In this document: positions 34,758 through 43,302 of the stretch, piece by piece
How the letters are laid out: each line of letters starts with the position of its first letter
Numbering within the stretch: position 1 is the first letter of the stretch
DNA from: an uncultured Bacteroidales bacterium
GTDB lineage: Bacteria; Bacteroidota; Bacteroidia; Bacteroidales; UBA932
Length of the DNA: 64,000 bases
NCBI GenBank assembly: GCA_946410455.1
Contig: CAMKAJ010000002.1
Location: forward strand, 1-64,000
Direction: 5' to 3'
The notes under the pieces: generated by a model
What the model was told of the DNA's origin: nothing
Seen by the model: only the letters and a program-made list of their open reading frames with translations
Database searches by the model: none
Made by a program: the position numbers and the translations under genes

Positions 34758-35369
34758 TCAAAATAAAGTTGGTTCTAACTCTTTGGGATGGAATGATTTA
34801 CGATGCTCCGGGGTGTACCCCAGGCGCTTGATTGCATCTATGTGTTCTTTGGTGGGATATCCGGCATTGTGCTCCCAGCCGTAGCCGGGGTACTCCCTGG
34901 CCAGAGCCTCCATACGCTCGTCGCGCCAGGTCTTGGCAAGAACAGATGCGGCAGCAATGCTGGCGTAAGTAGCGTCACCATGAACGACCGTAGCATAGGA
35001 GATAGGACTCCTGCGGTCGAAGCGGTTGCCGTCTATCAAAAGGAAGTCCGGCCTGGTGCTCAGGGCATCTACTGCGCGGAGCATTCCGGCTATACTGGCA
35101 TGCAAGATGTTGATCCTGTCAATCTCCTCTGCCTCAACGGCTTGCACCGCCCAGGCGATGGCCTCGCGCTCGATAACCGGACGAAGCGCCTCACGGGCAC
35201 TGCGGCTCATTTGCTTGGAGTCGTTGAGCAGCGGGTGATGGAAATCTGGAGGGAGGATTACGGCAGCGGCGTACACAGGGCCGGCAAGTGGGCCTCTGCC
35301 GGCCTCATCGCAGCCGGCTTCTACCCTGCCGGCCTGCATGTATGGAAGTAAAGAAATATTCCGCTGCAT
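34758..35369 (-). CDS. rnhB: Ribonuclease HII
   Basis: 203 residues from the ATG at 35369. It removes RNA paired to DNA, including single ribonucleotides. AGCDEAGRGPLAGPVYAAAV has the first Asp and Glu of the active site; ILPPDF, LNDSKQMS, and FLLIDGNRF supply the rest, and GDATYASIAAASVLAKTWRD is the family signature near the C-terminus. It is the first gene of the rnhB - S46 - mrp - rsmA run. A TAACTTTG -7 element ends six bases before the ATG, so the message is probably leaderless. Confidence 0.96.
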   Translation of the reverse strand: MQRNISLLPYMQAGRVEAGCDEAGRGPLAGPVYAAAVILPPDFHHPLLNDSKQMSRSAREALRPVIEREAIAWAVQAVEAEEIDRINILHASIAGMLRAVDALSTRPDFLLIDGNRFDRRSPISYATVVHGDATYASIAAASVLAKTWRDERMEALAREYPGYGWEHNAGYPTKEHIDAIKRLGYTPEHRKSFHPKELEPTLF

Positions 35370-35375
35370 ATCTCG

Positions 35376-35407
35376 CAAAGTTAATCAGAATTGCGAAAAC
35401 ACACAAC
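35376..35407 (-). promoter_or_regulatory. rnhB operon promoter
   Basis: Leftward GTTG (35407-35404), 20 bases, then TAACTTTG (35383-35376), a good fit to the Bacteroidetes pattern. Transcription should begin within a few bases of the ATG. Confidence 0.6.
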
Positions 35408-35416
35408 CAGACAGGA

Positions 35417-35773
35417 TTATTTTGATGTTTGGCTACGGTTTGTGTCAGGGATACTGTTTAGCGCGTCATTGAGCTGGCGCAGCAGTTCGTTGAGGGTGTC
35501 GAGCTTAGACTCTATTGCCTCCATGCGATCTTCCAGAGTACCCTCCTGCAAATAGCCTGCGGTTAGCGGACGAGGGCCGCCGAGGATGATTTCTTCTTCC
35601 GTAATACCGAGTACCTCGGCAAAGCGGGACATACTCTTGCTGAACAGCTTGGTCTTACCCGTTTCGAAATTGCTGTAAGTAGAGCGTTCCACCCCCATCA
35701 GGTCCGCCATTTCGTCCTGAGAATAACCCCGCTGGAGACGAATTCTCCTAATAGTATCAAGCGTTTTTTCCAT
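35417..35773 (-). CDS. XRE-family helix-turn-helix regulator
   Basis: 118 residues. The N-terminal HTH_3 domain (about 5-60) reads RIRLQRGYSQDEMADLMGVE, then RSTYSNFETGKTKLF, the normal turn and recognition helix. The C-terminal 40 residues form a coiled coil (EDRMEAIESKLDTLNELLRQ), probably for dimerisation. A leftward TAATTTTG lies at 35798-35791. The target is unknown; the close small gene at 35969 is divergent and could share control. Stands between the rnhB operon and the EF-G2 region. Confidence 0.88.
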   Translation of the reverse strand: MEKTLDTIRRIRLQRGYSQDEMADLMGVERSTYSNFETGKTKLFSKSMSRFAEVLGITEEEIILGGPRPLTAGYLQEGTLEDRMEAIESKLDTLNELLRQLNDALNSIPDTNRSQTSK

Positions 35774-35917
35774 AACTGGAGCAGCTATGACAAAATTAGT
35801 GCTTCCCTTTGGCTTGTCCTATAGAGGTTTTTTGGACATTTTTCTATAAAAATTAGACAAAAATCGAAAAAATCAGCAAAAAGTGATTTTTACCCCCATT
35901 TTTACCCCCGCCGGAAT

Positions 35918-35949
35918 GTTGTATTTTTTTGTGCAGATGTCCATATTTG
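35918..35949 (+). promoter_or_regulatory. Promoter of the small gene at 35969
   Basis: GTTG, 20 bases, then CATATTTG, one mismatch to TAnnTTTG. It is preceded by two runs of TTTTTACCCCC-like text (35889-35908). Confidence 0.4.
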
Positions 35950-35968
35950 CCAGACAAAACACGACGCA

Positions 35969-36157
35969 ATGAAAGAGAGTTTATATTCAGAATTTGCAAG
36001 CCACCTCGAGATGGGAGGCTTCGACAGCTACGAAGCGCTTTGCCGCTCCATGAAAGTATGCCCCGACGACCTTGACGAGGTGGTTTTGGGAGAAACAGGA
36101 TACACAGGCCAACAAGTGTTCGATGAATATTTTGGTAATCGGTGTAAAAATTATTAG
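35969..36157 (+). CDS. Small conserved-looking protein
   Basis: 62 residues, acidic, beginning KESLYSEFASHLEMGGF and ending QQVFDEYFGNRCKNY. Predicted helix-turn-helix-helix shape (SYEALCRSMKVCPDDLDEVVLGETGY) with a SMKVxPxDLDEVVL phrase that looks like a conserved Bacteroidales small protein of the DNA-binding kind; no name recognised. It has a promoter match ahead and is 42 bases before the EF-G2 gene, whose own promoter lies at and just before its stop. Confidence 0.65.
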   Translation: MKESLYSEFASHLEMGGFDSYEALCRSMKVCPDDLDEVVLGETGYTGQQVFDEYFGNRCKNY

Positions 36158-36162
36158 ATTTG
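36131..36162 (+). promoter_or_regulatory. Promoter of the EF-G2 gene
   Basis: TTTG (36131-36134), 20 bases, then TAGATTTG (36155-36162): both boxes and the spacing fit. Predicted leader of about 33 bases to the ATG at 36200. Confidence 0.7.
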
Positions 36163-36199
36163 CAGGCTACTGTGAAATAATTAACAACACCAGATACAA

Positions 36200-38293
36200 A
36201 TGAAAGAATATTCCACCAAAGATGTACGCAACGTTGTCCTTCTCGGAGCTACCAAATCCGGAAAGACCACGCTTGCGGAGGCTATGCTCTTCGAGGGTAA
36301 GGTTATTACCCGTATGGGCACCATCGAAGACAAGAACACCCTGTCCGACAGCAACGAACTGGAGAAGCTCAACCAGCGCTCCATCTACGCTACTCCCCTT
36401 TATGCAGAGTTCCAGGGCAGCAAGATCAATTTCATCGACGCCCCCGGTTCCGACGACTTCATCGGCGGCGCTTACTCAGCTTTCCGCGTTTGCGAGAGCG
36501 GCGTACTCGTAGTCAATGCCCAACAGGGAGTCGAGGTTGGTACCGAGAGCTTCGTGCGCAGGGCAGAGGAGCAGAAACTCCCCATGATCATCGCAGTAAA
36601 CCAGCTGGACGCCGACAAAGCCGACTGGGATAACGTACAGAACTCCATGAAGGAGACCTTCGGTGGCAAGATGATCAACGTACAGTTCCCCAACGCCGCC
36701 GGCGCATCTTTTGACGGTGTCATCGACGTTCTTGCAATGAAGTACTACAAGGGCGGCGAGGAGCTCGAGATTCCTGCAGAGTTTGCAGACCAGGCCGAGG
36801 AGTACCGCGAGGCCCTCATCGAGAAGGCGGCCGAGTTCGACGACGCACTCATGGAGAAATACTTCGAGGAGGGCACCCTCAGCGAGGAAGAAATCCACAG
36901 CGGACTCAACAAGGGCATTGTGAGCGGAGATGTTTATCCCGTCTTCTGCGTATGCGGCAAGAAGGATCTCGGTGTCAAGCGTCTCCTCGAGTTCATCAAG
37001 GACGTGGCCCCCGCGCCGGCAGTAAAGGAAAGCGGTTCCACTTCCCTCTTTATCTACAAGAACGACGTTGAGCAGCACCTCGGAGAGGTTTCTTACTTCA
37101 AGGTGATGAGCGGCACCCTTACCACCGGCATGGATCTCGAGGATCCCGTTTCCGGCAACAAGGACCGTTTCTCCGCAATCTACGCAGTTGCAGGTTCCAA
37201 GAAGGAGCCCGTCACCAGCCTCCACGCAGGTGACTTCGGTTGCGCAGTGAAGCTCAAGAACAGCAGGTCCAGCACCACCCTTTCCGTGCCCGGCTCCGGC
37301 ATCTGCTACGACAAGATCCAGTATCCTGCTCCCAAGTACCGCTGCGCCATCAAGGCAAAGGTACAGCAGGAAGACCAGAAGCTCGGCGACGCCCTCAAGA
37401 AGATTGCCTCCCAGGATCCTACCGTTATCGTAGAATATTCCAAGGAGCTCCGTCAGACCATCCTTTCCGGAAACGGCGAGCAGCACATCAATATCGTCAA
37501 GTGGCGTATCAACAACGAATTCGGCCTCGAGGTCGAGCTCTTCGCTCCCAAGGTGCCTTATCGTGAGACCATTACCAAGGTGGCATGCGCACAGTACCGT
37601 CACAAGAAGCAGTCCGGCGGCGCCGGTCAGTTTGGTGAGGTTCACCTGCTCGTCTGCCCTGCAGAGGGTGAGCTGAACACCAAGTTCATGATCAACGGCA
37701 AAGACACCCAGCTGAACATCAAGACTCAGGATATTACCGAGCTCGAATGGGGCGGTAAACTGGAGTTCTACAACTGCGTTGTGGGTGGTTCCATCGACCT
37801 CGGCTTCATGCCCGCAATCCTCAAGGGTATCAAGGAGCGTATGGTAGAAGGACCTCTTACCGGTTCCTATGCACGCGACATCCGCGTATTCGTATATGAC
37901 GGTAAGATGCACCCGGTGGACTCCAAGGAAATCGCCTTCATAATCGCTGGCCGTAACGCCTTCCGTGAGGCATTCCGCAACGCCGGTCCTAAGATCCTCG
38001 AGCCTATCTACAATGTAGAGGTCATGACTCCGAGCGAGTACCAGGGTGCAGTGATGTCCGACCTTCAGAACCGCCGTGGTATGCTCGGCGACATGGGTGC
38101 AGACAAGGGCTTCGCAATCCTCAAGGCACGCGTGCCTCTGGCAGAGCTCTACCGCTACTCCACTACCCTGAGCTCCCTTACCGCAGGTTCTGCAACCTTC
38201 ACAATGGAGTTCGCAGACTACCAGCCGGTACCCGGTGATGTACAGAACAAGCTCCTCGCAGACTACGCTGCACAGGAGAAAGAGGAAGACTAG
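36200..38293 (+). CDS. fusA2: Elongation factor G paralogue EF-G2
   Basis: 697 residues with the five EF-G domains. The P-loop is GATKSGKTT (16-24) instead of AHxDxGKTT. The switch II motif reads DAPGSDDF (80-87), so the catalytic His of DTPGHVDF is Ser84. The NKxD base-recognition motif is NQLD (134-137). Domain IV and the C-terminus are normal. This matches the second EF-G of Bacteroides, reported to translocate the ribosome without GTP hydrolysis and to matter in gut colonisation and carbon limitation (established for that group, as I recall). It has its own promoter; palindromic repeats follow. The canonical EF-G gene is not in this window. Confidence 0.92.
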   Translation: MKEYSTKDVRNVVLLGATKSGKTTLAEAMLFEGKVITRMGTIEDKNTLSDSNELEKLNQRSIYATPLYAEFQGSKINFIDAPGSDDFIGGAYSAFRVCESGVLVVNAQQGVEVGTESFVRRAEEQKLPMIIAVNQLDADKADWDNVQNSMKETFGGKMINVQFPNAAGASFDGVIDVLAMKYYKGGEELEIPAEFADQAEEYREALIEKAAEFDDALMEKYFEEGTLSEEEIHSGLNKGIVSGDVYPVFCVCGKKDLGVKRLLEFIKDVAPAPAVKESGSTSLFIYKNDVEQHLGEVSYFKVMSGTLTTGMDLEDPVSGNKDRFSAIYAVAGSKKEPVTSLHAGDFGCAVKLKNSRSSTTLSVPGSGICYDKIQYPAPKYRCAIKAKVQQEDQKLGDALKKIASQDPTVIVEYSKELRQTILSGNGEQHINIVKWRINNEFGLEVELFAPKVPYRETITKVACAQYRHKKQSGGAGQFGEVHLLVCPAEGELNTKFMINGKDTQLNIKTQDITELEWGGKLEFYNCVVGGSIDLGFMPAILKGIKERMVEGPLTGSYARDIRVFVYDGKMHPVDSKEIAFIIAGRNAFREAFRNAGPKILEPIYNVEVMTPSEYQGAVMSDLQNRRGMLGDMGADKGFAILKARVPLAELYRYSTTLSSLTAGSATFTMEFADYQPVPGDVQNKLLADYAAQEKEED

Positions 38294-38318
38294 TTTCTTT
38301 CAACATATACTTACTGTT

Positions 38319-38400
38319 GCCGGAGGTACATTTGCGTGTACCTCCGGCTTCATTTTAAAGCTATTTTGCTGCCGGAGGTCCAGCGGGATGTACCTCCGGC
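38319..38400. repeat. Palindromic repeat pair after EF-G2
   Basis: Two hairpins: 38319-38348 (GCCGGAGGTACA / TGTACCTCCGGC, six-base loop) and 38371-38400 (GCCGGAGGT... / ...ACCTCCGGC). The same family recurs at 40403-40484. The first is followed by a T-rich stretch and may end the EF-G2 transcript. Confidence 0.8.
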
Positions 38401-38425
38401 TACGCTTGGAGCCGAGTTTTTTGTT

Positions 38426-38433
38426 TATCTTTG
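38426..38433 (+). promoter_or_regulatory. -7 element of the S51/ATP-grasp gene
   Basis: TATCTTTG fits TAnnTTTG and ends eight bases before the ATG at 38442. It fixes the start and implies a leader of only a few bases. Confidence 0.6.
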
Positions 38434-38441
38434 CAACTTGT

Positions 38442-40385
38442 ATGACGCTGATTCTTACAGGAAGCCCCACACGTTACGGGGAAGACAGGTTTACGGAGGA
38501 TAATGGTTTTCTGTCCACCGTAAAGGCGGAATTGGCCGATGCCGCGCTGCGATGTAAGGGGAGTAAGTCATTAGCACCTGTGCTCCTGATGATAAGCGCC
38601 GCTCCGGATGACGTCCTCTTCACGGACAGCGTGCTTGAGGGCATGAGTCTTTGCGTACGGAATTCCGGAATCAATCCTTCTATAATCACCATGCTCGACA
38701 GAAGAAACGTGGAGAAAGCTCCGGAGTTGGTAAAGCAGGCGGATTGGATTGTCCTTTGCGGTGGTCACGTGCCAACTCAAAACAAATTCCTCCACGAGAT
38801 TGGCCTGAAGGAGCTTCTGAAGGGGTTTGACGGTCTTGTGATGGGCTGCAGCGCCGGCTCCATGAATTGTGCGGACATTGTGTATTCCCATCCCGAGATG
38901 CCTGGAGAAGCTGCCGACCCCTCTTATAGTCGATGGCTGCGCGGACTTGGCCTTACCCGTCTGCAGATTGTGCCTCATTATTACCAAGTGAGGGATGTTG
39001 TTCTAGACGGCCGCCGGCTTTTTGAAGACGTGGTTTTCCCGGACAGCTGGAGGCACAGATTCTATTCTTTCCCGGATGGAGGTTACATCCTTTGCAAGGA
39101 CGGACGAGAAACGCTCCATGGAACGGCATGGGAGATTTCTTATGGCGCCATGCGTCAAATATCTTCTGAAAATCAAGTATTTACATTTATGAATTGCGTT
39201 TTTATTTCACCCCACTTTCCTCAGACCTACTCGCATTTCTGTGCGGGTCTGCGCAAGAATGGAGTCAACGTATTAGGAATTGCGGATACCCCAAGAGAGT
39301 ATCTTACAGAAGAGCTTCGCGGGGCGCTCACCGATTACTATCAAGTACGCAACCTGGAAGATTACGAAGAGGTTTACAGGGCGGTTGCATGGTTTGCCCA
39401 CAAGTACGGGCACATAGATTGGATAGAATCCAACAACGAATATTGGCTTGAGCAAGATGCTCGGCTGCGTACAGATTTCAATGTCTGCTCCGGCATAAAG
39501 TCGGATCGTATAGCTTCCATCAAGGAGAAATCTGAGATGAAGAAGTACTATGCAGAGGGCAAAATCCCCACAGCCCGCCAGATTAAGGCCGCCGAGGGAC
39601 TGGCCGCCGTTAGCGCCTTTGCTAAGAAAACAGGTTATCCGATTATTGCAAAGCCTGATAATGGCGTAGGTGCCAGCGGAACCTTCAAGCTGAACTCTGA
39701 CGAAGAGCTGAAAGCCTGGTTCGCAGACCATTCATCCAATTACGGCGCGTTTGTGATAGAAGAGTTCATAACGGGCCTTCTGGTGAGCTACGATGCAATA
39801 TTCAACTCAAAGATGGAGCCGATATTCGAGAATAATTCCGTTTTCCCGACTCCTATAATGAATATCGTTCACGATAATCTGGACACCTGTTACTGGACCA
39901 ACAAGACCGTTCCTGCTAAGCTTGCAGAGATTGGCCGCAGGACGGTAAAAGCCTTCGGGATAAAGAGCCGCTTTGTGCATTTGGAGTTTTTCCAACTCGA
40001 CCGCGACCGTGAAGGCCTCGGCAAAAAAGGCGATTATGTAGGTCTGGAGGTCAATATGCGCCCTCCTGGAGGCTACACTCCAGACATGATGAATTATGCC
40101 CACAGCACTGATGTTTTCCAGATTTGGGCAGATATGGTTGCATTTGACGAGCGCCGCAAGGAATTAGGAGAACAATACTACTGCGCTTATGCAAGCCGGC
40201 GCGACTGTCATCAATACATTCACTCTCACGACGAGGTCTTTGCCCGCTACGGAAATGATATATGTATGTGTCAGCGCATGCCTGCAGCCCTCTCTGATGC
40301 ACTCGGCGACCATGTTTACATCGCCCGGTTTGCAAACAAGAAGGATATAGAACCCTTCTTTGAATACGTTTGTGAGCAGCGTTAG
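38442..40385 (+). CDS. Fusion of S51-type peptidase and ATP-grasp ligase
   Basis: 647 residues from the ATG at 38442; the open frame extends upstream to 38235 only through the repeats. Residues 1-249 are a peptidase E/cyanophycinase-type (S51, class I glutamine-amidotransferase fold) domain: LTGSPTRYGE, CGGHVPTQNKFL and GCSAGS with nucleophile Ser137. From Met250 an ATP-grasp enzyme follows: NCVFISPHFP, ESNNEYWLEQDARLR, KPDNGVGASGTFKL, FVIEEFITG and LEVNMRPPGGYTPDMMNY, close to a stand-alone Bacteroides ATP-grasp family. A peptidase joined to an amide ligase suggests opposite or sequential actions on a peptide-like compound; the substrate is unknown. Bracketed by palindromic repeats. Confidence 0.85.
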   Translation: MTLILTGSPTRYGEDRFTEDNGFLSTVKAELADAALRCKGSKSLAPVLLMISAAPDDVLFTDSVLEGMSLCVRNSGINPSIITMLDRRNVEKAPELVKQADWIVLCGGHVPTQNKFLHEIGLKELLKGFDGLVMGCSAGSMNCADIVYSHPEMPGEAADPSYSRWLRGLGLTRLQIVPHYYQVRDVVLDGRRLFEDVVFPDSWRHRFYSFPDGGYILCKDGRETLHGTAWEISYGAMRQISSENQVFTFMNCVFISPHFPQTYSHFCAGLRKNGVNVLGIADTPREYLTEELRGALTDYYQVRNLEDYEEVYRAVAWFAHKYGHIDWIESNNEYWLEQDARLRTDFNVCSGIKSDRIASIKEKSEMKKYYAEGKIPTARQIKAAEGLAAVSAFAKKTGYPIIAKPDNGVGASGTFKLNSDEELKAWFADHSSNYGAFVIEEFITGLLVSYDAIFNSKMEPIFENNSVFPTPIMNIVHDNLDTCYWTNKTVPAKLAEIGRRTVKAFGIKSRFVHLEFFQLDRDREGLGKKGDYVGLEVNMRPPGGYTPDMMNYAHSTDVFQIWADMVAFDERRKELGEQYYCAYASRRDCHQYIHSHDEVFARYGNDICMCQRMPAALSDALGDHVYIARFANKKDIEPFFEYVCEQR

Positions 40386-40402
40386 CTAAAGCACCAAGCG
40401 TT

Positions 40403-40484
40403 GCCGGAGGTCCATGGGGATGTACCTCCGGGCGCAAAATCAGCCCAAAATGCTGCCGGAGGTACAGGCAAATGTACCTCCGGC
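40403..40484. repeat. Palindromic repeat pair after the fusion gene
   Basis: Hairpins at 40403-40430 and 40455-40484 with the same GCCGGAGGTACA / TGTACCTCCGGC arms as those at 38319-38400. They lie between two convergent genes and may terminate both. Confidence 0.8.
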
Positions 40485-40519
40485 AACGGTGTTATATATC
40501 TCTCGAGCCGCAAAAGGGC

Positions 40520-40840
40520 CTAACTCTCTGCAGGACTTTTAGCAAGGACATCCCGCAGGATGCGGGCAAACTGGTCTGAACAGGAGGTTCCGCGCCCAGC
40601 GCAGTTTATGCCGAGAAGGCGCTCCTGGGCAAAAGCAGGCGTAGCGCCCTCGAGAAGGGCTCCAAGAGCCTTGAGGTTTCCATTACAGCCGCCCATATAT
40701 CGAAGATTATGAATCTTGCCGTCGATCAGCTCAAAATCAATCATTTTTGAGCATACCAACCGACTGGGGGCAGCTGTAATATGGTGCACGCCGTTTTCTA
40801 CGGTATCTGCAATTATCTGATAATCATCTCCGGGCATCAT
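40520..40840 (-). CDS. TSCPD-domain protein
   Basis: 106 residues. [20 protein letters not shown] and [18 protein letters not shown] match the TSCPD family (TIGR03905 type), with TSCSD in place of TSCPD. The domain occurs alone or at the C-terminus of class II ribonucleotide reductases; the conserved Cys residues may bind metal. The role of the stand-alone form is unknown. ATG overlaps the aspS stop by four bases (ATGA). Last gene of the DUF1538/PII/aspS operon. Confidence 0.82.
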   Translation of the reverse strand: MMPGDDYQIIADTVENGVHHITAAPSRLVCSKMIDFELIDGKIHNLRYMGGCNGNLKALGALLEGATPAFAQERLLGINCAGRGTSCSDQFARILRDVLAKSPAES

Positions 40841-42606
40841 GCTTCCTTAACGGTTGAGGCAAGGAACAATTCGTCCATCTGGGCCTGGTCTATCTTGGAC
40901 GGGGAATCAATCATGACGTCGCGACCCTGGTTGTTCTTGGGGAATGCGATGTAGTCGCGAATGGTTTCCTGACCACCGAACAGCGCGCATACACGGTCGA
41001 AGCCGAATGCCAATCCTCCGTGAGGCGGGGCACCGAACTTGAAGGCGTTGATAATGAAGCCGAACTTGTATTCTGCCTCCTCGGGACCTATGCCGAGTAC
41101 CTCGAACATGCGCTTCTGCATATCTGCATTGTGGATTCGGATGCTTCCGCCGCCCAGCTCGGTACCGTTGAGCACAAAGTCGTAGGCATTGGCGCACACG
41201 CGCTCCAGATCTTCTTTCTTATCGGAGTAGAACCACTTCTCATGCTCGGGCTTAGGTGCGGTAAACGGATGGTGCATCGCGTAGAAGCGGCCGTCTTCCT
41301 CACTCCACTCGAGCAGAGGGAAGTCCACAATCCACAGAGGGGCGAACTCCTGGGGATTGCGTAAGCCCAGACGGTTTCCCATCTCGATACGCAGTACGCC
41401 GAGCTGGTTCTGGGTCTTGCGCTTTTCGCCGCAGAGGAGCAGAAGCAGGTCGCCGGTAGCTGCACCGCACGCAGCAGCCACTTCCTGCAGCTTCTCGGGG
41501 GTGTAGAACTTATCTACAGAAGACTTCACGCTGCCGTCGGGATTGAGCTTGATGTACACAAGGCCCTTGGCGCCAACCTGCGGGCGCTTTACCCACTCGG
41601 TGAGCTCGTCAAGCTGCTTGCGGGTATATTCTGCGCAACCGGGAACGGCAATGGCGCCCACGTACGCAGAGGAGTCGAACACTCCGAAGCCGCATCCCTG
41701 CACGAGAGCGGTTACGTCGTTGATAGTCATTCCAAAGCGGATGTCCGGCTTGTCGGAACCGTACTTGTCCATGGCGTCGTACCAGCTCATGCGCGGAAGA
41801 GGATTGGGGATATCCACGCCGAGGGCGTTCTTGAACATCTGGCGCATCATGCCCTCGAAGGTGTTCAGCACGTCCTCTTGCTCCACGAAGCTCATTTCGC
41901 AGTCTATCTGCGTGAACTCGGGCTGACGGTCGGCGCGAAGGTCTTCGTCGCGGAAGCAGCGCACAATCTGGAAGTAGCGGTCGTATCCTGCAACCATCAG
42001 CAACTGCTTGAAAGTCTGGGGACTCTGGGGCAGAGCGTAGAAAGTGCCGGGGTTCATACGGGACGGCACCACAAAGTCGCGCGCGCCTTCCGGAGTTGAC
42101 TTGATGAGGTACGGAGTCTCTATCTCCATGAACCCTTCCGAGTCGAGATAAGTGCGGATTTCCTGAGCGAGGCGGTGGCGCAGGGCAAGTGCGCGCTGGA
42201 GCGGGGGACGGCGCAAATCCAGATACCTGTATTTTGCCCGAAGGTCCTCGCCGCCGTCGGAATTCTCCTCGATGGTAAAGGGAGGAACCGATGAACGGTT
42301 GAGAACATTAATGGCCGAAACCTTGATTTCTACGTCGCCGGTGGGCATTTTGGGATTCTTGCTCTGGCGCTCCAGAACCTCCCCTTCTACTTGGATTACG
42401 TATTCGCGACCAAGAGAGGATGCGGTATCTACCAGCTCCTGCGCGGCATCTGCCTCAACTACAAGCTGCGTGATACCGTAGCGGTCGCGCAGGTCGATAA
42501 ATGTCATGCCTCCAAGTTTACGGGATTTCTGAACCCATCCCGCCAGGGTAACTTTCTTGCCTTTGTCGGCTATGCGGAGCTCTCCGCAAGTGTGGCTTCT
42601 GTACAT
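40837..42606 (-). CDS. aspS: Aspartyl-tRNA synthetase
   Basis: 589 residues, the normal bacterial size. Class II enzyme that charges tRNA-Asp. The N-terminal OB anticodon-binding domain ([23 protein letters not shown]) is followed by the catalytic core with motif 2 [20 protein letters not shown] and motif 3 [15 protein letters not shown], plus the bacterial insertion (GAD) domain between them. Four bases follow the PII-like gene, so it is read from the DUF1538 promoter or an internal one. Confidence 0.98.
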   Translation of the reverse strand: MYRSHTCGELRIADKGKKVTLAGWVQKSRKLGGMTFIDLRDRYGITQLVVEADAAQELVDTASSLGREYVIQVEGEVLERQSKNPKMPTGDVEIKVSAINVLNRSSVPPFTIEENSDGGEDLRAKYRYLDLRRPPLQRALALRHRLAQEIRTYLDSEGFMEIETPYLIKSTPEGARDFVVPSRMNPGTFYALPQSPQTFKQLLMVAGYDRYFQIVRCFRDEDLRADRQPEFTQIDCEMSFVEQEDVLNTFEGMMRQMFKNALGVDIPNPLPRMSWYDAMDKYGSDKPDIRFGMTINDVTALVQGCGFGVFDSSAYVGAIAVPGCAEYTRKQLDELTEWVKRPQVGAKGLVYIKLNPDGSVKSSVDKFYTPEKLQEVAAACGAATGDLLLLLCGEKRKTQNQLGVLRIEMGNRLGLRNPQEFAPLWIVDFPLLEWSEEDGRFYAMHHPFTAPKPEHEKWFYSDKKEDLERVCANAYDFVLNGTELGGGSIRIHNADMQKRMFEVLGIGPEEAEYKFGFIINAFKFGAPPHGGLAFGFDRVCALFGGQETIRDYIAFPKNNQGRDVMIDSPSKIDQAQMDELFLASTVKEA

Positions 42607-42610
42607 ATTT

Positions 42611-42928
42611 TTATTTGATTTCTGAATCGAAGGTTGTACGGTTTACAGGGAGGGAAAAAGCGATGCCCTGCCCGTCGGTATAGAGACCGGACTCTTTGTA
42701 TATAGCGCGTAGCACTGCGTCTTTTATATCTGAAGACACGAGAATCAGCACCACCTCTTTGTTGGGCTGTATGCTGATATTGAAAAACTCCTCTGCCTCG
42801 GGATTTGCAGTTCCGCGTCCCTTGACTACTGTGCCTCCGCGCGCGCCGGCTTTTGTGGCGGCCTCAGCTACGCTCTGAGAAAATCCAGCGTTGATGATAC
42901 AGACTATGAGTTCGTATTTAGTATCCAT
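42611..42928 (-). CDS. PII-like regulatory protein
   Basis: 105 residues of the GlnB/GlnK-like fold: [35 protein letters not shown] (the T-loop base), [21 protein letters not shown], then [18 protein letters not shown]. The canonical T-loop Tyr and flanking residues are missing, so uridylylation is unlikely. Two bases from a second PII-like gene and in operon with DUF1538, a pairing seen in many bacteria. I expect it to bind a nucleotide and gate the DUF1538 membrane protein. Confidence 0.85.
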   Translation of the reverse strand: MDTKYELIVCIINAGFSQSVAEAATKAGARGGTVVKGRGTANPEAEEFFNISIQPNKEVVLILVSSDIKDAVLRAIYKESGLYTDGQGIAFSLPVNRTTFDSEIK

Positions 42929-42929
42929 A

Positions 42930-43298
42930 TTATTCCGTTGTTTTAACAGTAGTCTTTTCGTCGCTTAAAAAGCCGTAGACAAGGGTTCCAATAACACTGG
43001 TGAGCTCTGTTGTGAATGCAATGCCTTTGTAATCTCCGCCTTTCGCAAAATACTCCTTGAAAATATCAATGACGCTCTGGGCTTCATCTTCCCGCACCAC
43101 CCCGGCAATGAGGGTCTTGGGCTCCGAGATCAATCCCAGAGAGTTCAGCAGAAGATGGGTAACTCCGCTTGCTGTAGTCAATAATTGCAAATTTACTCTG
43201 TGCGACCGGATGATACTGGAATAGAAAGGCGCCTTGGTTTTACGCACTACGGCCACAAAGAGCTCCAGCTTTACAGGTGCAACGTTCCGGGGTTCCAT
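42930..43298 (-). CDS. Second PII-like protein
   Basis: 122 residues. It starts APVKLELFVAVVRKTKAPFYSSII and contains LISEPKTLIAGVVREDEAQSVIDIF and GGDYKGIAFTTELTSVIG, a ferredoxin-like pattern similar to its neighbour but without the nucleotide-binding Gly motif. Four bases from the DUF1538 gene. It may pair with the 105-residue protein as a hetero-oligomer; this is inference from the operon. Confidence 0.72.
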   Translation of the reverse strand: MEPRNVAPVKLELFVAVVRKTKAPFYSSIIRSHRVNLQLLTTASGVTHLLLNSLGLISEPKTLIAGVVREDEAQSVIDIFKEYFAKGGDYKGIAFTTELTSVIGTLVYGFLSDEKTTVKTTE

Positions 43299-43302
43299 AG
43301 GC

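Noticed and set aside
36476..37912. Leftward 478-residue frame opposite EF-G2
   Set aside because: Codon bias of the EF-G2 gene leaves the opposite strand open; text is Val/Leu/Glu-rich without motifs.
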